This document shows, one piece after another, positions 51,976 to 60,498 of a stretch of 64,000 nt of DNA. A program made the position numbers and the translations under genes. A model generated the notes under the pieces. That model saw nothing but the letters and a program-made list of their open reading frames with translations, did no database searches and was not told the DNA's origin. Source of the stretch: Saccharomycopsis crataegensis (Eukaryota > Ascomycota > Saccharomycetes > Ascoideales > Saccharomycopsidaceae). Location: contig NW_027043821.1 of assembly GCF_037102585.1 (NCBI RefSeq), positions 434,001 through 498,000 of the forward strand, given 5' to 3'. Numbering within the stretch: position 1 is the stretch's first letter; each line of letters starts with the position of its first letter.

Positions 51976-52236
51976 CTACCACCCACCTCCCGGTTTTCTT
52001 TCTGGTGTGAACCTTTCACAACAACCACAAATTGTGTGGTTGCAACCAGGGGCACTGAGGCAAGTAGCACCATTTACCAACGGGAATCTGGTCTTGTGGC
52101 CACAATGGCAACAGGTAGTGAAGGTTGGTGGCCCATTGATGGAAGGGTCTCCTCGTCTAGGCCTGTAGGATCTTAATGGTGAATATGACATGGTAGTAGT
52201 AGTTGCAATGAACGATGTGTGTGGGTTATAATCCAT
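51976..52236 (-). CDS. Small Cys-rich putative zinc-binding protein (family copy C)
   Basis: An 86-residue protein of unknown function (an internal ATG would give 71). The N-terminal part is polar and basic (SYSPLRSYRPRRGDPS). The Cys-rich part is C-C-H-C, thirteen residues, C-L-S-A-P-G-C-N-H-T-I-C-G-C-C, followed by ERFTPERKPGGGW. The spacing equals that of copy B and is close to copy A. There is no signal peptide or membrane segment, so it is probably a soluble intracellular protein. Two perfect TGACTCA (Gcn4) sites lie 216-237 bp upstream, and a TATA-like run is near 52383-52400, suggesting induction under amino acid starvation. Function not recognised. Confidence 0.7.
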   Translation of the reverse strand: MDYNPHTSFIATTTTMSYSPLRSYRPRRGDPSINGPPTFTTCCHCGHKTRFPLVNGATCLSAPGCNHTICGCCERFTPERKPGGGW

Positions 52237-52802
52237 TTAATGAGTAAAGATTGATGCCGGAGTTTAATTAATTAGCGATGGAAAGTAGTGTACCTCAAAG
52301 AGAATGTAAAGTAATTAAAAGAAATAAAAAATAAATTTAAAAATTTAAAAGAAAAAAAGAAAACAAGGAAAATAAGTGCTTATTATATATGTATATATGA
52401 ATAAATGGTGTACCCCCCCAAGTGGTGAGAACTGCTTTAGCCGACCCATGCTGACTCACTCGCCGTTGACTCATCCACACATACACACATTACTCACTAT
52501 CGTTCTATCTCTTCCACTCTATTTTACCCTATCCCATCATAGCAATGCACAGTATGATAATCCACAAGATAACACATCATCCTACCAATATATAATGTAT
52601 TCGTGGACAGCACACTCTATTCGGATCATTTGACACGGTGGTGATTGTTTAATTGGCAGGGGTAGGAAAACCTAAGCCGAAAATGCAGCACAGGTAAAAT
52701 CGGTAGAGATATACGTAGTAAAAGGAAACTTGTTATTATTTCTAGTGCAATCGGATTTATAATTTATTAAAATCCTAAATATTGAACATTAATATGTGAT
52801 GT

Positions 52803-52833
<31 letters not shown>

Positions 52834-53103
52834 ATAATGCTCTTCAATCATCATTTTATACCAAATCTTCCTACAGTTGTCCGGCGGAAACCGGCGGGGG
52901 CTGCTGCCACCTTTATTGTGGGAGGGAGGGGGGTGACTAACATTCACCATCACCACTAATGATTCCTCCATCTTTCCTGCTGTTACGTTAACACAATGAT
53001 AATTGCACAATGTAGTTATCGGATTGCCCAAATAAATCAAAATAAATTGTAATTCATTAAAATACAAAGAAAAAAAAATATGTCATCCTAGTATTAAAAT
53101 CAC
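52237..53103. other. Promoter of small gene C and BMT5 3' flank
   Basis: 867 bp. Its left part holds the TA-rich box and the two Gcn4 sites of gene C. The right part has a TA dinucleotide run (52801-52831) and a GC-rich patch (52873-52935). No open frame with recognisable similarity. Confidence 0.6.
52452..52473 (-). promoter_or_regulatory. Two perfect Gcn4 sites (TGACTCA)
   Basis: TGACTCA occurs at 52452-52458 and again at 52467-52473, 15 bp start to start. They lie 216-237 bp before the start of small Cys-rich gene C, the only gene whose 5' end faces this region (BMT5 ends here). TGACTCA is the consensus of Gcn4, the general amino acid control activator. Confidence 0.6.
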
Positions 53104-54336
53104 CTACTCCAGATCACTGTCACTGTCATCCTTCTCCTTCTTCAGTTTCTGCGCCCCAGCTTTTGCTCCAAACATATCAAAACAATACACCTTGGCTTTT
53201 CTTTCCTTCTGAGGTTTAGTGGTCTCCCACTCATTGTTAGTTTTCCGATGATTGTACCCTTCAAACTGCTGCCAATCAAACCGTCCAGATCTCACAAGCT
53301 TCAAACCACAATCACGAGCAAGCGCCTTAATCACCCATGAATCATAAGGTTCTCCTTCAAACAATGTCACCACAACCCTACCAGGCACAAGGTCTTTACG
53401 AGAATTCCCATTGGATCGATTATTATTATTGTTGTTGTTGTTGTTGTTGTTGTTGCTGTTATTCTTTGGACCAGTAGAATACCCCGCCATGGTGTCTTGT
53501 GGTCCACCACCACCGTTGAACTTGGACGATTTCTTTCTCATTGATGTTTTCCCATTAACGAGTTTTAATAATTCCACCGCGCTATTGAAAAATTCCGATA
53601 AAAGTCGCTGGTGTTCCATAATACTCCGCTCAACGTCCTTGATGCCCCGGCCATTATGTGGGAAATTGAAAATTATACAATCCAAGGCATGATTGCTAGT
53701 GGGTACTACCGCCATTTCACTATCTGATAAATCCTCTTCACCTATCTGATGATCAGTAGAACCTTCTTCTTTGTTGTTGGCATCACCATCAAGTGGTTTC
53801 TGCGGCACCACTACCGGTTTTCCCAACATCCCAATTACTTTCCCGGTTTTCTTCCCTCCCAAGGATTTCACCAACTTTGTAGCGTCGATTTTAAATAAAA
53901 CTCGGTTTCCTAATCCTAACTGTTCCAATTTCGTAAGATTGGCTTCTGCAGAAGTAGGATACTTCAACGAAACTTCTTTAGCTCCCAGATCGTAACTGGT
54001 GATTAACACATTAGACCCTTGGAAAGCTTTCGAGGTAAGACATGATAAAGAGAAGGAAAAATCACCATCACCTAATACCAATACTTTATCACCAGGACCA
54101 AATGGCACGTATCCTGGAGCAACAGGCGATGGCTGAGACTTGTTATTGTTGTTGTTGTTGTTGTTGTTTTCTTCGTCTTTTTCCGATACTGCATTTTTCG
54201 CATTCTTTGCCGGGGCTTTACTCTTGGGATTAGCCTTAGATTGTGCCAATTGAATCAGCTTAATTTGTTTTTGATGTGCCATCAATTGGGATTTGAGCCC
54301 TTTGGCAGGAACTTTCCCTTTCAATTTTCTACCCAT
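53104..54336 (-). CDS. BMT5: 25S rRNA (uridine-N3) methyltransferase Bmt5
   Basis: A 410-residue nucleolar Rossmann-fold methyltransferase that makes m3U2634 in 25S rRNA. The start MGRKLKGKVPAKGLKSQL matches yeast Bmt5 (MARKLKGKIGSKGLKG). SAM-binding motif: VLVLGDGDFSFSLS. Further family features: LITSYD (with a CTG codon next to it at 53986-53988), LKYPTSAEANLTKLEQLG, IIFNFPHNGRGIKDVERSIM and VTLFEGEPYDSWVIKALA, then FEGYNHRKTN. An Asn-rich insertion (residues ~295-310) comes from an AAT/AAC repeat. A PAC-like GTGATGAGAT (54508-54517, minus strand) 172 bp upstream fits a ribosome biogenesis gene. Confidence 0.92.
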   Translation of the reverse strand: MGRKLKGKVPAKGLKSQLMAHQKQIKLIQLAQSKANPKSKAPAKNAKNAVSEKDEENNNNNNNNNKSQPSPVAPGYVPFGPGDKVLVLGDGDFSFSLSCLTSKAFQGSNVLITSYDLGAKEVSLKYPTSAEANLTKLEQLGLGNRVLFKIDATKLVKSLGGKKTGKVIGMLGKPVVVPQKPLDGDANNKEEGSTDHQIGEEDLSDSEMAVVPTSNHALDCIIFNFPHNGRGIKDVERSIMEHQRLLSEFFNSAVELLKLVNGKTSMRKKSSKFNGGGGPQDTMAGYSTGPKNNSNNNNNNNNNNNNRSNGNSRKDLVPGRVVVTLFEGEPYDSWVIKALARDCGLKLVRSGRFDWQQFEGYNHRKTNNEWETTKPQKERKAKVYCFDMFGAKAGAQKLKKEKDDSDSDLE

Positions 54337-55840
54337 GATGTTGTGAACAAAAGCAGTTTCTTAACTTTTTCTCTCGACCTACCAAAAATGGATTTGAAAG
54401 GGGATTAGAAAAACTTAGATGTGGATAAGCACTATTCATAAGAACTTCTAAGAGACATCCATAAAAAATGTAGCCTCATTCTCACCTACCAAAATATTTT
54501 TTTTTTCATCTCATCACTGTTGGTGTGTGGATGTGTGTGCAAGGATGTTTTTAACATCACTGCGTGTCCAAAATGTTCGGTGCAATAGTAGCACTGTATA
54601 TAAGCAAGTTTAGCAAATGTCAAGTTTCTTTGGCATTTTATTCTTCTACATCACCTTAGATTGAAAATTTGATTCCTTATTTTTATTTAATTTTTTTCCT
54701 TTTTTAAAAAAAAAAATAAAAAATGCATAGAATGATATCATCAGCGATGATCTATATACTCTCTGGTTTCTCTCTTGATGATGAAAAATATAGTAAATGT
54801 TAATTAATTATGCTGATTATGTAGTGCTACCACTTGTTTCAAATATTTGATTATGATGAAACCGTCACCAAGAACTTGTTGTCTATTGTTCTTGGTCAAG
54901 TTCCTTTTTGAAAATTGCTGGGAAAACTTGAAAGCAGAAACATATTGAAGATCTTATTGCCACTCTTAGAAACCACTGCGAGCCAAGAGTCTTAACAATT
55001 TTGAGCATCCATAGAGAAAAGTAAGAAGCTAAATTATTATTAAACATTATAAGAGTTAGGATCACATACTGTTTGGTTTTTATTTAATGGCAGATTATCT
55101 AGAATGATAATTAATTAGCTATCTATTTGCTATTATGTACAAGTTGGAAAGAATTATGAAATCCTACTTCCTCTTCCACTACTCAACAATATCTAGATTC
55201 AGTAATTATCTATCTACAATACTTCGTGGTAAAAACACCACTGGCATTGTCCTGTAAAAGTAAGACACATTACTATCCATACTGAGCATTATTGGCCAAC
55301 GTGTTGTGCTACCAGTGGTTTGAACATCCGGTCAGTTATTTATGAATGTAATACATATATACAGTTGGGAAATAAATGGTATATGCGAATAATTTTGTAT
55401 CCATCAAATCTCTATCATAGTTTATGAAATCTTGCTTCAATTTATCAGATTGGAATTTGTTTGTTTTTTTGTTTTTTTGGAAAAAAATGTGTAATATAAT
55501 CTCACCTGAGATGGTTATACAGTGTCACTGGGTAAAATAATATTAATAAATACAGGTAAAGAAGAGTGTCTATTCATTGTGGTGTTTTAAGTTATTTTAA
55601 ATAGTAAACATACAAAAAGAAAGTAGTATCAAATATTTATTGAAGAAACCATCCTGTGATGCAGAATGTAAAAGCTGAATTAGTAAAATTAGGTGAGCAA
55701 GGGGAAATATAAGCCAAGGGAAGAATAAAAAGTTGAAAATAGAGACATAGAATAACACATCAAGAATTTTTTTTTGGTAAAAACAGTTAAACAAAAAAAG
55801 AATTTCAAATGCAATTAATATTACACACATCAGACAATTT
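54337..55840. other. Long intergenic region with a gene relic
   Basis: 1.5 kb between BMT5 and the alcohol dehydrogenase. The left end is the BMT5 promoter (PAC-like motif near 54510). The middle holds a decayed clathrin heavy chain fragment. Short imperfect copies of GTGCTACCA(C/G)T(T/G)GTTT occur at about 54825 and 55306. The rest is AT-rich without features I can name. Confidence 0.6.
54846..55590 (+). pseudogene. CHC1: Clathrin heavy chain relic (degenerate fragments)
   Basis: Decayed piece of a clathrin heavy chain gene. From 54849 the plus strand reads DYDETVTKNLLSIVLGQVPF, stop, KLLGKLESRNILKILLPLLE, TTASQES. This parallels yeast Chc1 DVDCDEDVIKQLLNSVSGQI, VDELVTEVEKRNRLKLLLPY, and on to the QDQAVYNAL region (near residue 850). 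After a frameshift near 54980 a second frame gives EPRVLTILSIHREK, then KLLLNIIRVRITYC, like the following AVYNALAKIYI ... VVGKYC. At 55540-55590 NTGKEECLFIVVF resembles ETGNREGFVALLY near the clathrin C-terminus; this second piece is weaker. Most of the gene between them is missing. The functional copy must lie elsewhere. Order and strand are the same for both pieces, suggesting one old gene copy that shrank by deletion. Confidence 0.65.
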
Positions 55841-57052
55841 TTAATGATGATGATGATGATGTTCACAAACAACTTTTCTAACCAAATGTTTATCAAAAAT
55901 GTCATATCCTTTACTGATATCTTCGATATCAATCTTGGTATCGATAAAATCTTTGAATAAATGCTGATTCTTTTGCAAAATTGGCAACGACTCTGGGAAC
56001 AATGACCAAGCAGGACATCTACCAAACTGGATGGTGACATTCTTCATATAACAATCCAACCCAGAGAACGGTAAAGCATCATGATGGTAGCCAATAGACG
56101 ATATGTAACCAAATGGACGAACAACGTCGAACGCCATACCAATGGCTTCTTTACTACCAACGATTTCAAATACCACATCGGCCCCACGATTTTCAGTGGC
56201 ATCCAAAAGAATTTGTTTGATATTATCTTTTCCCAATACTAACGGGATAGCCCCGAATTTCTCTGCCACTTCGAGTCGTGAAGGGATGGAATCGACGGCA
56301 TAAAGTTTCTTGATCCCCAATTCTTTGGCTGAGGCAAGTGCACATTGTCCTACCGGACCTAATCCAAATTGTACCGCCACCGCTTCTTCCACTCTTTCCT
56401 TTGGGAATTTCTTGGTGAAATTCGACACGCAAAAGTACCCAGTAGGGAAAATATCGCACATCAATAAGGCCACATTATCATCGAGTCCCGGGGGTTTGTG
56501 GAACAACGTCCCATCAGCCTGGGGAATTCTAAGGTATTGAGCTTGCCCGCCATCAAGGGCAGTGGTGCCAAATACTGCCGTATTGTAACATTTGGAAGAG
56601 TAACCCCGGACACAGTACCAACATTTCCCACATTGGGTGGTGAAGCAAGAAATCACTTTATCACCAGGTTTGAAATTGGTGACTTGTGATCCAACATCTA
56701 TAACTTCCCCAACAGTTTCATGGCCCATGATATGACCGGTAGAAGTGGCCAAATGACCCCGGTAGAAATGAAGTTCGGTGCCACAAATCGACGATTGGGT
56801 GACTTTGATAAGTGCGTCTTCTGGGTGGGTGATTTTTGGGATCGGGACCTCTTTGCAAATGATATCCAAGGGACCTTCGTACACCGCAGCTTTCATGGTA
56901 TCAGGGAGTACCACGCCGTTTGGGGTAGTGTAGTTTCTAATTGTCAGCAGGACATTAATGACATTTGAGAAGTGAGAGGCAGAAGCAGCAATGGCAAGGG
57001 TTTTTCCCAAACGGTGGGAGGCAGTAGACCGGAGAAGACTTGATCTAAGCAT
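55841..57052 (-). CDS. Mitochondrial zinc-containing alcohol dehydrogenase-like protein with C-terminal His6
   Basis: A 403-residue medium-chain dehydrogenase/reductase, NAD(P)-dependent, substrate unknown. The ATG at 57050-57052 gives [20 protein letters not shown], a likely mitochondrial presequence. The frame extends upstream through an ATT repeat as poly-Leu, which I reject. Catalytic zinc ligands are in [13 protein letters not shown] and [12 protein letters not shown]. The structural zinc cysteines are in [18 protein letters not shown]. The Rossmann glycines are in [18 protein letters not shown]. The protein ends VCEHHHHHH, six CAT codons directly before the stop. Formaldehyde- or threonine-dehydrogenase-like enzymes share this layout, but I cannot assign a substrate. 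Confidence 0.85.
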   Translation of the reverse strand: MLRSSLLRSTASHRLGKTLAIAASASHFSNVINVLLTIRNYTTPNGVVLPDTMKAAVYEGPLDIICKEVPIPKITHPEDALIKVTQSSICGTELHFYRGHLATSTGHIMGHETVGEVIDVGSQVTNFKPGDKVISCFTTQCGKCWYCVRGYSSKCYNTAVFGTTALDGGQAQYLRIPQADGTLFHKPPGLDDNVALLMCDIFPTGYFCVSNFTKKFPKERVEEAVAVQFGLGPVGQCALASAKELGIKKLYAVDSIPSRLEVAEKFGAIPLVLGKDNIKQILLDATENRGADVVFEIVGSKEAIGMAFDVVRPFGYISSIGYHHDALPFSGLDCYMKNVTIQFGRCPAWSLFPESLPILQKNQHLFKDFIDTKIDIEDISKGYDIFDKHLVRKVVCEHHHHHH

Positions 57053-58063
57053 TGTGAAGGGGCGGGTCAATAACAATAATAATAATAATAACAATAATAA
57101 TAATAATAACAATAATAATAATAATAATAATAATAATTGATCATCTTTTCAGAATATTAAAGGAAGTTAGAGCTTACTATATATACTCCATGACATTTAC
57201 TGGCCATTCGTGACTGTTAGTTGTGGAGAAGCACAACGGTACCAAATATTTGGATTTGAAAAAAAAAAACAGTGTAAGTGATGTCCATCCGGGCATTTGG
57301 AGTATGGGATTATTTTTTTTTGGCAGTTATTTTTCTTATTTTTCTTACGCTGTAGGGGTCCGATGATTGTCGATAGGACTGGTGGTGGTTAATGAAATGA
57401 TGAAAAGATTGGTAGTAATTGTAGTGTAATAATCATAATGATAGTAGTAGCAAAAAGAAGGACCCTTGTTGTATTATTTTTCGGTTATAGTTGAACTTTT
57501 TGTTGGGTCGGTCGGGATGAATATATAAATAAGACAAGACGAGGGTCCAGTTGCCGTAAAATAAAAATACAAAATGGGAAAATGCCAATGGTATATAAAA
57601 GAAGAATGCAGTAACCTCGGGGAAAATGGGAAGCAAAATAAAAAGGGGAGACATAAGAGAAATATTTGTATAACTGGTGACAGACGCACATCACGATACA
57701 TGCCCACGACCACTGTGATCATGGTGAGCTACTCCGAAGATCTCACAGGAGAGAACAATATGCTCTACAACAGACAAAAATAACGTCACAAGGTGTTTGT
57801 TTGTTGGCTGGTGTGCGATCGATGGGTCACCGGAGCAGCGGTGGTCGGGTGATGGCTAAACGCACCTCCAAATACTCGCCCAACCACCATCATCTGAGTG
57901 AATGGACAGGCATCCAGCCCGGTGGCCTATTTTGTCATATATATATTGCTATTTTTCTTGTGCAATTTTTTTTTCTTTTGCTTATCCCGTTTTCCTTCAA
58001 TCATTAGTCCTCCACTAATTATTTACCCACACAAATCAATTAACTAATATAATCATATCCAAT
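57053..58063. other. Divergent promoter between the alcohol dehydrogenase and ENO1
   Basis: 1 kb with an ATT/GTT trinucleotide run (57065-57137) at the dehydrogenase start. For ENO1 there is a TATATATA box at 57938-57945, 119 bp before the start. The middle contains short open frames without similarity. I see no consensus Rap1 site. Confidence 0.6.
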
Positions 58064-59374
58064 ATGGCCATCTCCCACGTCTTTGCTCGTTACGTCTACG
58101 ACTCCAGAGGTAACCCAACCGTCGAAGTCGACTTGACCACCGAAAAAGGTTTGTTCAGAGCAATTGTCCCATCTGGTGCCTCTACTGGTATCCACGAAGC
58201 TCTTGAATTGAGAGACGGTGACAAGTCCAAGTGGCTCGGTAAGGGTGTCCTCAAGGCCGTTGCCAACGTCAATGAAATCATTGCCCCAGCCATTGTCAAG
58301 GCCGACATCGATGTCAAGAACCAAACCGCCGTCGATGACTTCTTGTTGAAGTTGGACGGTACCCCAAACAAATCTAAGCTCGGTGCTAACGCCATCCTCG
58401 GTGTTTCCCTTGCCGCCGCTAAGGCCGGTGCCGCTGAAAAGGGTGTCCCATTGTACGCCCACGTTGCTGACTTGGCTGGTACCAAGAAGCCATACGTTTT
58501 GCCAGTCCCATTCCAAAACGTCTTGAACGGTGGTTCCCACGCCGGTGGTCGTCTTGCTTTCCAAGAATTCATGATTGTCCCAACCGAAGCCCCAACCTTC
58601 TCTGAAGCCTTGAGAATCGGTTCTGAAGTTTACCACACTTTGAAGTCCGCTGCTAAGAAGCAATACGGTCAATCCGCCGGTAACGTCGGTGACGAAGGTG
58701 GTGTTGCTCCAGATATCCAAACCCCAGAAGAAGCTCTTGACTTGGTTGTCGGTGCCATTAAGACCGCTGGTTACGAAGGTAAGGTTGGTATTGCCCTCGA
58801 TGTCGCCTCCTCCGAATTCTACAAGGACGGTAAGTACGACTTGGACTTCAAGAACCCAGACTCCGACCCATCCAAGTGGTTGTCTGGTGAAGAATTGGCT
58901 GCTCTTTACGCTGAGTTGTTGAAGAAGTACCCAATTGTCTCCATCGAAGATCCATTTGCCGAAGATGACTGGGATGCTTGGGTCCACTTCTTCAAGACCG
59001 TCGACACCCAAATTGTCGGTGATGACTTGACCGTTACCAACCCAATCAGAATCAAGACTGCCATTGAAAAGAAGGCTGCCAACGCTTTGTTGTTGAAGGT
59101 CAACCAAATTGGTACTTTGTCCGAATCCATCCAAGCCGCTAACGACTCTTACAAGGCTGGCTGGGGTGTCATGGTTTCCCACAGATCTGGTGAAACTGAA
59201 GACACCACCATTGCTGACTTGTCTGTCGGTTTGAGATCTGGTCAAATCAAGACTGGTGCTCCAGCTAGATCCGAAAGATTGGCCAAGTTGAACCAAATCT
59301 TGAGAATCGAAGAAGAATTGGGTGACAAGGCCATCTACGCCGGTAAGCAATTCCACAAGTCTGCTGCCATCTAA
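58064..59374 (+). CDS. ENO1: Enolase
   Basis: A 436-residue glycolytic enzyme converting 2-phosphoglycerate to phosphoenolpyruvate. All key features are present: the loop [31 protein letters not shown], magnesium ligands in [20 protein letters not shown] and VGDDLTVTN, the catalytic lysine in [13 protein letters not shown] and the signature [15 protein letters not shown]. Codon use is extremely biased (GGT, GCC/GCT, AAG, TTG, CCA), as expected for one of the most expressed yeast genes, and very unlike its neighbours. No CTG codon was noticed. A 446-codon open frame on the opposite strand is a by-product of this bias. Confidence 0.98.
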   Translation: MAISHVFARYVYDSRGNPTVEVDLTTEKGLFRAIVPSGASTGIHEALELRDGDKSKWLGKGVLKAVANVNEIIAPAIVKADIDVKNQTAVDDFLLKLDGTPNKSKLGANAILGVSLAAAKAGAAEKGVPLYAHVADLAGTKKPYVLPVPFQNVLNGGSHAGGRLAFQEFMIVPTEAPTFSEALRIGSEVYHTLKSAAKKQYGQSAGNVGDEGGVAPDIQTPEEALDLVVGAIKTAGYEGKVGIALDVASSEFYKDGKYDLDFKNPDSDPSKWLSGEELAALYAELLKKYPIVSIEDPFAEDDWDAWVHFFKTVDTQIVGDDLTVTNPIRIKTAIEKKAANALLLKVNQIGTLSESIQAANDSYKAGWGVMVSHRSGETEDTTIADLSVGLRSGQIKTGAPARSERLAKLNQILRIEEELGDKAIYAGKQFHKSAAI

Positions 59375-60498
59375 ACACAAGGTTTACTTTTAACCGAGTA
59401 AAGCTGTATCTTTTCTAATGTTTTTTCCATTTTAGTGATAAGTTTTTTACGATTGTATGTTTGTTAAGTTTTTATGTCTTGTTTGTAAGTTTTCATACTT
59501 TTTATTATGGGTTCTTTTCCCCATTGACAAGAAAAAATACTGTAAAGGTTGTGCTACAGAATAACATTTTCTCATGTGTTCCCAATGGTTTCTCTGGACA
59601 CATAGTACCTTCAAAGTGGCTTTTCTCAAAAGATGACAGTTAGGATCCTCTTGTGTGTTGGTAGCATCAGTCCCCTGAGGGGACGTTGGTGCTCTTGTAT
59701 TTTTATTTGCAATAATCCTGGATGTAGTGCGTATCACTTACATTGAAGGTGATTCTTTCGCCAAACAATCAGAAAACGTAATAAGCTTTGAAGGATTATT
59801 GCAACTGATAATGTTCATCATATTTGATAATTACCATCTTCACTAATAATTATTAAGACAATTAATAATGGTCTTTTACTGTTGTCGAAGAAAGACTGTT
59901 GCCACTAAATCCAACAAATGTTCACAATTGTTCCTAGTTGTAAAAGAAACACTTTCCTACCGCACAACTCAAAAAAATAATAATATCTCAATACCGATTA
60001 TAACAAAAATGATGTCTGAATATCTCATAAAGAGTAAATAACTTCTGAATATTCCCCATATAATGAAGGACTTTCCAAGTGTTATTTCTCCGGGGCGGAA
60101 ATCGCAGGTGTCTCTTTGTTTTTGTTTTTGTTTACCAAAAAAAAAAAATTGATTCGAGAAAAAAAAGATTAGATGATCATCTCACCATTTCCAACAAAGA
60201 GACGTTTGGCAAGTTGCTTTAATATTCATAAATCTAATCATATTCGAGAAGAACTTCAATCACCTTAACATTTCGTCTTTATTCTAATATTTTCGTGTTT
60301 TGATTTTTTTGAGATCGGTTGATTGGAATTATTTTGTTTTGGGGTTTTTGTTTGTTTTGGTTTCAAAAATAACTAGCATTCCGGACTTTTACTTTCAATA
60401 TTCTATTTCATTTATCAAAATTTCATCAACTATATTTTATTAAATCTATCGAGAGAAAAAAAAACAGGAGCTGGTAATATAATAATCTTTTGTGGGAA
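59375..60498. other. ENO1 3' region and BRN1 promoter, with hairpins
   Basis: 1.1 kb with no protein gene I can support. Between 59574 and 59804 there are several possible stem-loops: 59574-59603, 59665-59690 and a 12-base inverted repeat (59707-59718 with 59793-59804). The right half (about 60110-60480) is A/T-rich with TTTTG runs and an AGAGAAAAAAAAA leader before BRN1. Confidence 0.55.
59665..59690 (+). other. Stem-loop downstream of ENO1
   Basis: GCATCA, then GTCCCC TGA GGGGAC, then a two-base bulge and TGGTGC: a potential 12 bp stem with a three-base loop, 290 bases after the ENO1 stop. It is G/C-rich in an AT-rich surrounding. It might be a 3' end element or part of a non-coding RNA. 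Confidence 0.4.

Noticed and set aside
55068-55540. Further clathrin pieces between the two relic fragments
   Set aside because: Some strings (VWFLFNGRLSRMI and others) can be lined up loosely at more than one place in Chc1, so none is convincing.
57053-57112. Poly-Leu N-terminal extension of the alcohol dehydrogenase
   Set aside because: It comes from an ATT/GTT repeat in the leader. The internal ATG at 57052 gives a good mitochondrial presequence.
57574-57783. 69-codon plus-strand frame before ENO1
   Set aside because: Two cysteines only, no match to the Cys-rich family, and it lies in promoter sequence.
58040-59380. 446-codon open frame on the minus strand across ENO1
   Set aside because: By-product of the extreme codon bias of enolase (few T-rich third positions that would give antisense stops). 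The translation is low-complexity Ser/Gly/Val with no family likeness.
59447-59737. 96-codon minus-strand frame after ENO1
   Set aside because: No recognisable motif, overlaps the hairpin cluster, and lacks promoter features.
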